From positions 62,001 to 126,000 of the forward strand of contig NZ_MDWE01000001.1 in the NCBI RefSeq assembly GCF_001715195.1: a stretch of DNA of 64,000 nt, written 5' to 3'. Of the stretch, positions 33,174 to 42,199 are shown piece by piece (position 1 is the stretch's first letter; each line of letters opens with the position of its first letter). A model generated the notes under the pieces. That model was not told the origin of the DNA and did no database searches. It saw only the letters and a list, made by a program, of their open reading frames with translations. This DNA comes from Rhodohalobacter halophilus (GTDB lineage: Bacteria; Bacteroidota; Rhodothermia; Balneolales; Balneolaceae). The position numbers were made by a program, and so were the translations under genes.

Positions 33174-34508
33174 ATGCCACGTGCCAAAAAAGCGAAGAAG
33201 ATCTTTGTACTCGACACTTCCGTTCTTCTCTACGACTCCGACGCCGTCAAAAACTTTGAAAAGCACGATGTCGCTATCCCCATCACCGTGCTTGAGGAGC
33301 TCGACTCCTTTAAAAAAGGCAACTCCGTAACCAATCTTCATGCCCGTCAGTTTATCCGCTATCTGGATAAAATCTCTGACGCAAATATGATTGAAAAGTG
33401 GATTCCGCTGAACGGAAAAACTCACGGAAAAATTAGAGTAGTCAGTGATGAAGGATTGGATGATGTTGCTTCCAGACTTTTCGGTTCTGTTAAAAATGAT
33501 CACCGGATTCTAAATACCGCTCTTCATTTAAGAGAAGAGGAGACCTCCAAAAAGGTGGTTTTAGTATCCAAAGACATCAATCTTAGATTGAAAGCACGGG
33601 CATTGAAACTCGATGCTGAAGATTATGAGACGATTCGGATCAAAGACATTGACCATCTCTACAAAGGAAAGACGGAGCTCCAGTTTGAAGACAACGCTCC
33701 CATCAACGATCTCTACAAGAAGGGACACATCAAACACAACAAGCTGGAAAAAAGTGATCCAATCACCAATCACTACTATATTCTGAAAAACCACTCCTGC
33801 TCGGCTTTAGGACATTACAACACCAAAAATGAAAGCGTGGAGCTGATCAAGCCGATGAGCGCCTACGGAATCTCTCCAAAAAATGCCGAACAGACGTTCG
33901 CACTGCATGCCATTATGAACCCAGCCATCCAATTGGTAACTATCACAGGAGCAGCCGGTACAGGGAAGACTCTCCTGGCACTGGCCGGTGCATTGGAGCA
34001 GAGAAGAGAGTACCGGCAAATATACCTGGCGCGGCCGATTGTCCCGTTAAGCAACCGTGATATCGGATATCTGCCCGGAGATGTAAAATCAAAAATCGAC
34101 CCTTACATGCAGCCGCTTTGGGATAACCTGAGCATCATCAAAAATCAGTACAAGGAGAGCAGCGCTCAGTACAAAAAGGTTGATGAGCTGGTTCAGACCG
34201 AAAAACTTTCGATTGAGCCGTTGGCCTACATACGTGGACGTTCATTGAACAATGTGATTTTCATCATCGATGAAGCGCAGAATCTGACACCGCACGAAAT
34301 CAAAACCATCATCACCCGCGCCGGTGAGAATACAAAAATCATCTTTACAGGAGATATATTCCAGATCGACACACCGTATCTGGATACACAAACCAATGGC
34401 CTCTCCTACATGATTGACCGGATTCACAACAATGATATCTACGCACATATCAATCTGGAGAAAGGTGAACGATCTACACTGGCGAATATCGCGAGTAAGT
34501 ATTTGTAG
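33174..34508 (+). CDS. PhoH2-type PIN-domain and PhoH ATPase fusion
   Basis: From ATG 33174 the protein is 444 residues. The N-terminal PIN nuclease domain (about 9-150) has Asp14 in FVLDTSVLLY, an acidic VLEELD patch and Asp134 in VSKDINLR. The C-terminal PhoH domain has Walker A GAAGTGKT (259-266), LSNRDIGYLPGDVKSKIDPYM and a DEAQ box at 366-369. PhoH2 proteins are RNA helicase/RNase enzymes studied in mycobacteria. An in-frame TTG lies 6 bases earlier but ATG is more likely. It is monocistronic and converges on the flavoprotein gene. Confidence 0.95.
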   Translation: MPRAKKAKKIFVLDTSVLLYDSDAVKNFEKHDVAIPITVLEELDSFKKGNSVTNLHARQFIRYLDKISDANMIEKWIPLNGKTHGKIRVVSDEGLDDVASRLFGSVKNDHRILNTALHLREEETSKKVVLVSKDINLRLKARALKLDAEDYETIRIKDIDHLYKGKTELQFEDNAPINDLYKKGHIKHNKLEKSDPITNHYYILKNHSCSALGHYNTKNESVELIKPMSAYGISPKNAEQTFALHAIMNPAIQLVTITGAAGTGKTLLALAGALEQRREYRQIYLARPIVPLSNRDIGYLPGDVKSKIDPYMQPLWDNLSIIKNQYKESSAQYKKVDELVQTEKLSIEPLAYIRGRSLNNVIFIIDEAQNLTPHEIKTIITRAGENTKIIFTGDIFQIDTPYLDTQTNGLSYMIDRIHNNDIYAHINLEKGERSTLANIASKYL

Positions 34509-34513
34509 ATGAT

Positions 34514-34575
34514 AGTCGTGAGTCCATAGGCTTGAGTCATGAGAGCTCAAGACTTGTATCTTACGACTCAAGACT
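34514..34575. repeat. Nested inverted repeats between convergent PhoH2 and flavoprotein genes
   Basis: An outer imperfect pair, 34514-34524 (AGTCGTGAGTC) with 34565-34575 (GACTCAAGACT, one mismatch), encloses an inner 6-bp hairpin CTTGAG/CTCAAG (34531-34536 and 34546-34551). The GAGTC/GACTC words recur several times. The right arm reaches 15 bases into the 3' end of the flavoprotein gene. It may act as a bidirectional terminator, though no T-tract is clear. Confidence 0.45.
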
Positions 34576-35805
34576 AGAAATAGCATTCGCCGCCAGCCAG
34601 CCGTTCGTCCATGCCGCCTGAAAGTTGAATCCGCCGGTTACCCCATCGATGTCCAGAACCTCTCCCACAAAATATAACCCGGGGACTTTTTTACTCTCCA
34701 GCGTATCGGGATCAATTTCGTCCAGCGGGATTCCGCCACACGTCACAAACTCCTCTTTATAAGTGGTTTTGCCCTGAATATTAAATCGACTTCTAAATAG
34801 AGGCTGTGTCAGATCATGGATTTCCTTATTCGAAAGATCTGCCCATCGCTTATCTGTTTTTATTTCAGACAGTTCCAGAAACCGATCCCACAGTCTGTTA
34901 GGGAATGAAAAATAATCCTGCTTCGACACAGTTTTCCGGGCGTTTGAATCACGCAGCTTCATCAGTGCTTCGCGAACATCCTGCTCATTGGCGGGATAGA
35001 CCCAGTTTATCAAAACATCAAACCGATACTCCAGTTCGTGTAACTCCCGCGCAGCCCAGGCAGATATTTTCAGAACAGCAGGACCGCTCAAGCCCCAGTG
35101 CGTAATAAGAACCGGACCGGCCTCTTCATAAGGAAGCTGTTCAATTTTTACATGAGCATTCTTTACAGAAATTCCGGCCAAATCAGACAGTACTTTTTCA
35201 CGAAAGTTAAATGTAAAAAGGGACGGTACCGGAGAATGAACTGAATGGCCTAACGTTTTCAGCCAGCCATACGCTTTTCCGCGGTTGTAACCGCCCGTGG
35301 CAACAACAACCCGGTCAAAATATTGAGGCTCTTCACTTCGGATGGATAAACTGAATCCGCCGTTGCTTTCGGGCACAATTGCATCCACTTTAGTTTTCGT
35401 ACGTATCTCTACTCCATTCTTTCGAGCTTCGTTCATCAGGCAATCTATGATTGTTTGTGAATCATCGGTAACAGGAAACATTCTTCCATCCGGCTCCGCC
35501 TTCAGTCTCACACCTCTCGACTCAAACCACTCCACAGTATCACTGGCCTGAAACTGTTCAAAACTCCATCGCAGTACTTTTCCTCCCCTCGGATAGTGAC
35601 GTGATAACAGCTCCGGATCAAAACAGTTGTGAGTTACATTGCAGCGTCCCCCACCCGATATTCGTACTTTCGACAACACCTCTCTCGATTTCTCAAATAT
35701 GGTAATATCCAGTTTCGGGTTTTGTCTTGCAGCATTTATAGCTGTAAAAAAACCGGCTGCCCCGCCTCCAATAATTGCAATCTTTTTGCCTGCTCTTCTA
35801 TTCAT
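34561..35805 (-). CDS. BaiN/HI0933-like FAD-dependent oxidoreductase
   Basis: From ATG 35805 the protein is 414 residues. The N-terminal Rossmann dinucleotide-binding motif is IAIIGGGAAGFFTA (about 9-22). The family markers SGGGRCNVTHNC (about 55-66), HWGLSGPAVLKIS and the C-terminal TCGGIPLDEIDPDTLESK and GLYFVGEVLDIDGVTGGFNFQAAWTNG identify the HI0933/YhiN group. Members include BaiN, a bile-acid reductase, but most have no known substrate. A TTG 15 bases upstream is less likely as a start. Confidence 0.93.
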   Translation of the reverse strand: MNRRAGKKIAIIGGGAAGFFTAINAARQNPKLDITIFEKSREVLSKVRISGGGRCNVTHNCFDPELLSRHYPRGGKVLRWSFEQFQASDTVEWFESRGVRLKAEPDGRMFPVTDDSQTIIDCLMNEARKNGVEIRTKTKVDAIVPESNGGFSLSIRSEEPQYFDRVVVATGGYNRGKAYGWLKTLGHSVHSPVPSLFTFNFREKVLSDLAGISVKNAHVKIEQLPYEEAGPVLITHWGLSGPAVLKISAWAARELHELEYRFDVLINWVYPANEQDVREALMKLRDSNARKTVSKQDYFSFPNRLWDRFLELSEIKTDKRWADLSNKEIHDLTQPLFRSRFNIQGKTTYKEEFVTCGGIPLDEIDPDTLESKKVPGLYFVGEVLDIDGVTGGFNFQAAWTNGWLAANAISSLES

Positions 35806-35847
35806 GGTTGAAAAATACAAAAGTCATCGGCGAAATATCGAAGCAAT

Positions 35848-35881
35848 AAAAAAAACCTCTTCCCAATAAATTGGAAAGAGG
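35848..35881 (-). terminator. Rho-independent terminator of the FecR-like operon
   Basis: An 11-bp stem with one mismatch (35856-35866 with 35871-35881) has a 4-nt TAAA loop. Read on the minus strand it is followed by T8. It lies 27 bp beyond the FecR-like stop. Confidence 0.85.
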
Positions 35882-35907
35882 GCTCACTCACATTTACAGA
35901 CTAACTG

Positions 35908-36669
35908 TTACTCCACAGTTGAGTCTGTTTGCTCATATACGCGAATTTCTTCTTCCACAGTGTCACCTGCTCTGTTTCTGAACTGAATTTTCATCTGCCG
36001 TTCAATCAGGTCACTCTCCAGAATTTGAAATTCCTCGGCCAGTTCCATCAGCTCCTCATCAGAAAGCTCACCGCTGTCTACAGAACCGTCGTCCTGTACC
36101 TGGATGAACATCCTGTTTGTAAGCGAACGGACCTCACCGGTCTCTCTTAATGTTACTTCAACTTCCCCCTCTTCTACCCAGATTTTATCATCGGCCGTTA
36201 CACCAAAACGTGTTCCCTTCACAGACGCCACCGCCCGAGTCGTAGTTATCTCGAATTCGCGGTCCGGTCTGCTTTCCACATCCAGGAACATCCCTCCCAG
36301 TAACATGCCGACATGAGTACGCATATTCAGATTTCGTTCAGGATTAAGTTCACTTCGAATGACCATTTGAGATTGAGGACTGACTCTCGCAATCGACTCA
36401 TCCAAAAACAACACCATCGCATACCCGCTGTTATTGGTTGTGAGTGTATCACCTGAAACCAACCCTCTTCCAACTTCCTGTAATGAGTCTCTGTATGATG
36501 CATTTGTTACTGTAACATCCGGCACATATCGTCGCACAAATGCAATCTCATCATCTGTTTCATTCAAAACCGGCTCTTCGTAAACCGAATCGGATCTGTC
36601 TGACATCATCAGAATAATTCCGGTTATAACTGCACCAATCACAAATAGAGAAATAATTGTCTTTTTCAT
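35908..36669 (-). CDS. FecR-domain protein with N-terminal membrane anchor
   Basis: From ATG 36669 (ribosome site AAGGTGG upstream) the protein is 253 residues. One N-terminal transmembrane helix (about 6-24) is followed by a FecR-type beta domain. Typical features are VGRGLVSGDTLTTNNSGYAMVLFLDESIARVSPQSQMVI and ITTTRAVASVKGTRFGV. Unlike true FecR anti-sigma factors, there is no cytosolic N-terminal domain, and no sigma factor or TonB receptor gene is adjacent. The C-terminal part is acidic and helical. It is downstream of, and probably in one operon with, the unknown secreted protein gene (15-bp gap). Confidence 0.88.
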   Translation of the reverse strand: MKKTIISLFVIGAVITGIILMMSDRSDSVYEEPVLNETDDEIAFVRRYVPDVTVTNASYRDSLQEVGRGLVSGDTLTTNNSGYAMVLFLDESIARVSPQSQMVIRSELNPERNLNMRTHVGMLLGGMFLDVESRPDREFEITTTRAVASVKGTRFGVTADDKIWVEEGEVEVTLRETGEVRSLTNRMFIQVQDDGSVDSGELSDEELMELAEEFQILESDLIERQMKIQFRNRAGDTVEEEIRVYEQTDSTVE

Positions 36670-36684
36670 TATGGCCACCTTTCA

Positions 36685-37818
36685 TTAGCTAACTACTTTT
36701 AATTGATTCCTTTCAATTTTGCCTGCCATTTCCCTCAAAATTCTGAGTGCTTCATCTTTTGAATAGGACACTCCGTCTATCTGAATCTGATCAAATAACA
36801 AGCCATTTTCTATAAATTCCTCTGTGCGCTCTTCCCCAAACAAATTGACCAGGAGAGTCCTCATCTCACCTTCAATCGGGAAGCATGTAGTAAATTCAAA
36901 GCGTTCTGAAAATACCTGAACTTCCTCATTTCGAACGGTCTGTTTTGTGGTTTGAACCTGCCATCTATAGGTTTTACCCGGTTCAAACAGTCCGGCAAAC
37001 CGTTCCGGTATCTGATACTGCGGGCTATCGGCTAACACATCCAGAACCACTCCTAAGGATTCATCGCGAATACTCTCTTCAGAGTGGTCAAGGTTAAACC
37101 GTTCATCAAAAAGTCTGTCGGAGTTCATCGCCCGGTCAGCATCAACAATAATCAATCTGTAAACCTGATTAGGCTCACCGTTCCATTGAAACTGAGGCGC
37201 TTCTTCAGAAACATTCAACCCTCTTAACCCCGAAATCACCTCCGGTTCAGATTGAATTGTCAACTCACTCCGGTTGAGAGTTGTCTCAAAAGAAACCGAC
37301 GATCCTGATATTTTGCTAAACTCATCGTTCATTCTCTGCATGAGTGAAATATCGAGTGTGTATCGATCATCGGTGATCAGATACCCGCGTCTAATATTTT
37401 GAACCAGCCTTCTGCCATTCGATGTGAGTGTAAAGTCAAACGATGGTTCCCCTTCGATCGACAAGTTCGAAACATCAGATACATCAAGGTTTGAAAATGT
37501 AATTCTGCCGTTTGGGTTGAGCGTAAAGAGGCCGGAAGCCGTCTGTTCTACCATTAAAATAGTTCCAAACTCTTCGCTTTTCAGCTCCAGTTTAATAAAA
37601 TTGTCCCGTAAAATTCCGCTTGAGGTATTCTCTACGGTAATATTGAACAGTGCCGTTGAAAAACTCTGTTCAGTCATTCCAATCAGCAGGTCATCCAGAT
37701 CATTTTGCGAAAAGGTTTCCGACATACTCACACTGAGATCCACATCCGAATATTGCGGAGTTCCCGCAGCAGCGAGCATGAGCAGAGCCATAAATGATAT
37801 AATTATTTGCTGAGCCAT
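36685..37818 (-). CDS. Secreted protein of unknown function, FecR partner
   Basis: I recognise no family for this 377-residue protein. It has a signal peptide or N-terminal anchor (IIISFMALLMLAAAG). Beta-rich central regions include a segment like YRLIIVDAD and a later YRWQVQTTK that resemble Ig-like or fibronectin-type strands. A short acidic helical C-terminus ends ALRILREMAGKIERNQLKVVS. It is upstream of the FecR-like gene with a 15-bp gap, so both are probably made together and may form an envelope complex. Confidence 0.8.
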   Translation of the reverse strand: MAQQIIISFMALLMLAAAGTPQYSDVDLSVSMSETFSQNDLDDLLIGMTEQSFSTALFNITVENTSSGILRDNFIKLELKSEEFGTILMVEQTASGLFTLNPNGRITFSNLDVSDVSNLSIEGEPSFDFTLTSNGRRLVQNIRRGYLITDDRYTLDISLMQRMNDEFSKISGSSVSFETTLNRSELTIQSEPEVISGLRGLNVSEEAPQFQWNGEPNQVYRLIIVDADRAMNSDRLFDERFNLDHSEESIRDESLGVVLDVLADSPQYQIPERFAGLFEPGKTYRWQVQTTKQTVRNEEVQVFSERFEFTTCFPIEGEMRTLLVNLFGEERTEEFIENGLLFDQIQIDGVSYSKDEALRILREMAGKIERNQLKVVS

Positions 37819-37932
37819 TTAGGTTTAACGGGTTCAATGTATTTCTTCATCGAAAATATCAGAACCTACGCATTTATGCCTATAAATCTGACTAACAAAG
37901 CCGTTTTTTTGATTAAATCTATCTAACTCGCT

Positions 37933-38919
37933 CTACATGCCCGTTAACACAATTTTGCCGGCATTTCTGTTTTCACTCATCATTTGATGTGCTTTCTCTA
38001 CATCATTCCAATCAAAAATTGCACTAATAACCGGGCTTAACTCCTCTTGTTTGAACAGTTGCTCTGTTTTCTCCCAAAACTCTCCGGTCAATCTTTTTTT
38101 ATACTCAACAGATCGATTTCTGAGTGTTGAACCTCGAATTGTCAGCCGTTTTCGTAAAATGGGTATCAAATTCAACTTCTCTACAGTAACTCCTCCCAGC
38201 ATTGAGAGAATCACAACCCGACCATCCATAGACAGACAATCAATGTTACTTTCCCAATATGGCGAACCCACAAAATCGATGATAAGATCCATGCTGTTTT
38301 CACCAAACCGATTGCGGATTGCCTCAGCAAAATCTTCTTCTTTATAGTTGATCTGCAGAATAGAACCCAGCGAACGGCATAAATCCAGCTTCTCTTTGCT
38401 GCCGGCTGTAACGGCAATTTTTGCATGATTCAGATGTTTTGCCAGCTGAATAGCTGCTGTGCCTACGCCACTGGCTCCTGCATGAACCAGAACCGTTTCT
38501 TTATCCTTCAACTCCCCAAGCCATATCAAAGACTGGTAGGCTGTTAAAAAAACCTCCGGAATGGCAGCTGCTTCTTCAAAAGACATGAAATCAGGCATCA
38601 ACATTGCCATGTCTTCATGGATGGTACATTTTTCAGCATACCCTCCACCTCCGAGAAGCCCAAATATGTGATCACCCTCAGAAAACTTTGTGACCTGTTT
38701 ACCCACACTCTCTACCACACCGGCCATTTCCAGTCCCAAGATGGTTGATTCACCTTCAGGAACAGGATATTTACCTCTTTTCTGGAGCAGATCCGCCCGG
38801 TTCAATGCGGTCGCTTTTATCTTTACCAGCAAATCATACTCACCCGGTATTGGCTCTTTCACTTCACCCATTTCCATTACCGGTTTACCTGAATGATCAT
38901 TGACAAGAAGTGCCTTCAT
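37933..38919 (-). CDS. Zinc-free quinone oxidoreductase-like MDR protein (PIG3-type)
   Basis: The 328-residue medium-chain dehydrogenase begins with a GroES-like domain (TALNRADLLQKRGKYPVPEGESTILGLEMAGVVESVG). It continues with an NAD(P)-binding domain carrying HAGASGVGTAAIQLAKHL (about 141-158). No structural-zinc cysteine cluster is seen, as in NADPH:quinone oxidoreductases of the TP53I3 group. Likely reaction is NADPH-dependent reduction of quinones or enones in the cytoplasm. It follows the flippase gene by 10 bp, which implies co-transcription without an obvious functional link. Confidence 0.9.
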   Translation of the reverse strand: MKALLVNDHSGKPVMEMGEVKEPIPGEYDLLVKIKATALNRADLLQKRGKYPVPEGESTILGLEMAGVVESVGKQVTKFSEGDHIFGLLGGGGYAEKCTIHEDMAMLMPDFMSFEEAAAIPEVFLTAYQSLIWLGELKDKETVLVHAGASGVGTAAIQLAKHLNHAKIAVTAGSKEKLDLCRSLGSILQINYKEEDFAEAIRNRFGENSMDLIIDFVGSPYWESNIDCLSMDGRVVILSMLGGVTVEKLNLIPILRKRLTIRGSTLRNRSVEYKKRLTGEFWEKTEQLFKQEELSPVISAIFDWNDVEKAHQMMSENRNAGKIVLTGM

Positions 38920-38929
38920 CTTAATCCTT

Positions 38930-40396
38930 TCATTTTCTGTTAAAAATCAAATTGTGAATGTCTTCAGAAACTTTGAAGTATAGTATTGGCATCGCAAAGA
39001 GTAATAAAAAGATCAATGACTGAAGAGTTCCGGTTATCCATAAATTATCGATCTTAAAATTTACCCGGCTTGAGATGAAAAGTGCAATCACACCCAGCGA
39101 TATCACAATAAATGTTTTATAGGTGAATGGTGTCAATTTCATTTTCCATTTTACGTATAAAAACTTTACTCCATTGTAAATAAAAATCGCACCGGCAGAT
39201 GCAATCGCGGCCCCTTCAATTCCGTACAGTGGAATTAGCATGTAGTTTGCAAAAATAGTTACGGCTACCAACACAATATTCGTGTAAAAACTCACTCTGT
39301 AGTGTCGGGAGTTCAGTAAAATCACACCGTTCGCTCCATTGCCGATGTCTATCAATTTTCCAATTCCAATAATGAAGACCACCCATTTTCCATCCCGGTA
39401 CACTTCAGGCAAAAAGGAAAAAAGCAGGTCTATATTTATCCAGATGATACCAAAAATGGCCATACCTAATATCAACTGATTAAGAGAAGTCTTCTTATAA
39501 ATTCTATCGACCTCTTTCCACTTCTTCTGTTTAATAAATTCTGAAATTAGAGGAGTCGCAATTTTGTCAATAGATCGTTGAGGAACCGCAATCACCGACC
39601 CGACGTAAAAAGCGATCGCATAAATTGCAGTGCTATCCAGGCCGGCCATAGAGCCCAGCATTAAAACGTCCACATTCCACACCAGCACCGTTGTGAGACC
39701 GCCAAGCAGAGAATAGAGACTGTAATTCGCCATTCCCTTTACCAGCGGTTTTTTCAGAATGTTAAAATTGGGTTTGATTTGAAACTCCCTCTTCCGAATA
39801 ATTTGCCCTAAAATAAGAAGTGGCTGCGACGCGTAGCTCAAAACAAACAGTGCCACAAACTCCGCAAAACTTATCCATCCAAAGAAATAGAAACCCAAAA
39901 ACAGAATAGCAAAAAGTCGCTGAGAAACTTCATTCACAAGTGAACCGGTGGTGGAATCCCGGAGTGACCTTAGATAGTTATTGAGCACTTCAAAATAGAG
40001 TACAAAGAGCGTCAGCGGAAGCAGCCAGAGATAATAGTCCACAAATAGCGGGGAGCGATCTGAATAGACCTGAATTAGCAGTTCATCAAATAGAAAAAAG
40101 AGTAGTGTGAATAGCAGAAACCCACCGAAAGGAACCGTTAACGCCCAAAAAAGAAACCCATGTTCTTTCGGAGATGCATTTTTAAAAAATGGAAAATAAC
40201 GCAAAATCAGGTTGTTAAAACCCAAGTGTGCAAATTGGGAGAGGATGAGAGCAGCCGAAACCATGACTCTTGTCAGGCCGTATTGATCGGGGTTCAAAAT
40301 GTGCGGGTAGAGAAATACTGTCAGTACAAAACCCAACCCGATCCCAATATACGTAATCAGGCTGTTCCAGGCGCTCTGTTTGGCTATAATTCCCAA
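38930..40396 (-). CDS. Polysaccharide flippase (MATE/Wzx-like)
   Basis: The 488-residue membrane protein has about 14 hydrophobic segments and the Wzx/MVF-like start SAWNSLITYIGIGLGFVLTVFLYPHILNPDQYGLTRVMVS. It should move lipid-linked glycan units across the inner membrane. The start codon is TTG 40396, supported by GGAGGAG about 6 bases upstream; no ATG near the N-terminus would keep the first helix. It lies 2 bp after the GT2 gene and 10 bp before the MDR oxidoreductase gene, all on one strand. Confidence 0.9.
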   Translation of the reverse strand: MGIIAKQSAWNSLITYIGIGLGFVLTVFLYPHILNPDQYGLTRVMVSAALILSQFAHLGFNNLILRYFPFFKNASPKEHGFLFWALTVPFGGFLLFTLLFFLFDELLIQVYSDRSPLFVDYYLWLLPLTLFVLYFEVLNNYLRSLRDSTTGSLVNEVSQRLFAILFLGFYFFGWISFAEFVALFVLSYASQPLLILGQIIRKREFQIKPNFNILKKPLVKGMANYSLYSLLGGLTTVLVWNVDVLMLGSMAGLDSTAIYAIAFYVGSVIAVPQRSIDKIATPLISEFIKQKKWKEVDRIYKKTSLNQLILGMAIFGIIWINIDLLFSFLPEVYRDGKWVVFIIGIGKLIDIGNGANGVILLNSRHYRVSFYTNIVLVAVTIFANYMLIPLYGIEGAAIASAGAIFIYNGVKFLYVKWKMKLTPFTYKTFIVISLGVIALFISSRVNFKIDNLWITGTLQSLIFLLLFAMPILYFKVSEDIHNLIFNRK

Positions 40397-40398
40397 CT

Positions 40399-41325
40399 CT
40401 ACACTCCTCCCCGGTCAGCTTTCAGAAAGCCTCTCAAAACCCAAATTCTGAACTGCAAAATAAATGAGGCGGCTTTTGTTCTTCCTCTCATAAGATACCC
40501 GATGCTCAGTATGATACTGCCGGTAAATTTCACAATTTCACTCAGCAGCTTTACCGCTTTTTTCCCGGGTAACTCTTTAAGGCGGAGATTTTCGCTCAAA
40601 CCAATTCCGATAGATTGATTTTTGAGGTACTCTTTTGTGAGACGCTTCTGTCCAATCCTGTGATGTAAACTCATTGACGGCCAGTAGTGGAGGTGATACC
40701 CATGTTCTCTTGCACGATCAAAAAAGGCCTTCTCTTCACTTCCCAGCAGTTGCTTCCCGATTCGTCCCAAATCGGTATCAAATTGACCGATTGTATCAAA
40801 AACCTCTTTTTTAATCAGCATATTTCCACCGCGAGGGAAATTCGTTTTTGGATAGAATCTCTCATCATCTCCCAAATCATGCAGGCCAAACATTGGCATC
40901 AATTCGTCCGGAATCCAATCGGGCTCACTCTCATCAAACCGAACAAATATCCGCCCCCCCGCACAAACAGCCTCCGGATATCTATTCATATAATCAATTG
41001 CAGCACTTACAAAATCACTCTTGAGTTCTACATCATCATCAATGTAGAGCAGTGTATCGGTTTCAGCTTCTTCAATCGCACGGTTTCTGGCATACGATAA
41101 GCCCTGCTTTTTCTCCTTCACCACCCGAAATTGCAGGTTACTGTTTGCCTCCTGAAATTTCCGGCAAACCTCCTGAGTTTGATCCGAGCTATTGTTATCA
41201 ATAACTAAAATTTCAAACTGTGAGTTTTCAGCAGTTTGGTTCGCCAGATCGTTCAGTGTATCCCGGAGATAGCTAGCCCGGTTATATGTGCAAATGGCGA
41301 TTGTTATGAATGTCTCTTTTATCAT
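40399..41325 (-). CDS. Family 2 glycosyltransferase
   Basis: The 308-residue GT-A enzyme starts ITIAICTYNRASYLRDTLNDLANQ, with the nucleotide-sugar metal site in LLYIDDDVELKSDFV (about 92-106). A further acidic EEKAFFDRAREHGY matches GT2 acceptor-site motifs. It probably transfers a sugar in surface-polysaccharide assembly on the cytoplasmic side of the membrane. It heads the operon with the flippase, and a second GT2 gene is divergent on the other side. Confidence 0.93.
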   Translation of the reverse strand: MIKETFITIAICTYNRASYLRDTLNDLANQTAENSQFEILVIDNNSSDQTQEVCRKFQEANSNLQFRVVKEKKQGLSYARNRAIEEAETDTLLYIDDDVELKSDFVSAAIDYMNRYPEAVCAGGRIFVRFDESEPDWIPDELMPMFGLHDLGDDERFYPKTNFPRGGNMLIKKEVFDTIGQFDTDLGRIGKQLLGSEEKAFFDRAREHGYHLHYWPSMSLHHRIGQKRLTKEYLKNQSIGIGLSENLRLKELPGKKAVKLLSEIVKFTGSIILSIGYLMRGRTKAASFILQFRIWVLRGFLKADRGGV

Positions 41326-41373
41326 CTGTATTTTGTGTGAACGAAAATATAATCATTTGAAGGAAGAAGAAAA

Positions 41374-42195
41374 TTGAGCAATTATCCACTTGTAAGTGCC
41401 ATCATCCCCACCAAGAACAGAGCGAAACTTTTAGAGCGTGCAATCCATTCGGCATTAGAACAGACTTGGGAAAATATGGAGGTAATCGTTGTAGATGATG
41501 CTTCGGATGATTCGACTCCGGATCTGCTCCGTAATCTCCAAAATCAACATCCGAATATTTCCGTAGTCCGAAATGAATATTCACAGGGTGCCGCAGCCTG
41601 CAGAAATATTGCCATTCATCATGCCAAGGGAGAATATATCGCCGGATTGGATGACGACGATTTCTGGCGACCTAAGCGTATTGAAAAGTTGATGGAGGAG
41701 TTTGAAGATGGATTTGCAGCTGTTACTTCGAATGACCGACTCGATTTTGGTGAAAAAGAGATCGTCTGGAAAAAGAAAGCTGTTATTACTCTTGACGACC
41801 TTCTCTACTATAACCAGGTTGGCAACCAGGTACTGACCAGAAAAGAGTACATTGAAAGTGTTGGCGGGTATGATGAAAAACTTCCATCAGCGCAGGATTA
41901 TGATTTATGGATTCGTCTTGCTCACGATTTTGGACCGATCAAAACGGCTCCCCACACACTGCAGGTCGTGAATATGGAGATTGATCGTGACCGAATTTCA
42001 ACTTCCGGTGACGAGACTGTCGGTTATTATGCCTGCTTTGAGAAACATCAGGGCAAGATGAGTGAACAACAAAAAAAGTATCAACAGTACAGAATTAAAC
42101 TTGCGGAAGGAAAAGAGACCGGATGGATTGAAATGTTCAGATCCACACCGTCACATCTCTATTTAAAAGAAGTAACCCGTAAACTGTTTCTATAA
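41374..42195 (+). CDS. Family 2 glycosyltransferase with TTG start
   Basis: The 273-residue GT2 enzyme begins SNYPLVSAIIPTKNRAKLLERAI and carries the donor-site motif IAGLDDDDFWRPKRIEKL (about 89-106), then YDEKLPSAQDYDLWIRLA. The start is TTG 41374, with AAGGAAG about 8 bases upstream. The next ATG is about 35 codons inside and would delete the first Rossmann strand. It is divergent from the other GT2 gene and convergent with the TupA-like gene, 4 bp apart. Confidence 0.92.
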   Translation: MSNYPLVSAIIPTKNRAKLLERAIHSALEQTWENMEVIVVDDASDDSTPDLLRNLQNQHPNISVVRNEYSQGAAACRNIAIHHAKGEYIAGLDDDDFWRPKRIEKLMEEFEDGFAAVTSNDRLDFGEKEIVWKKKAVITLDDLLYYNQVGNQVLTRKEYIESVGGYDEKLPSAQDYDLWIRLAHDFGPIKTAPHTLQVVNMEIDRDRISTSGDETVGYYACFEKHQGKMSEQQKKYQQYRIKLAEGKETGWIEMFRSTPSHLYLKEVTRKLFL

Positions 42196-42199
42196 CTAC

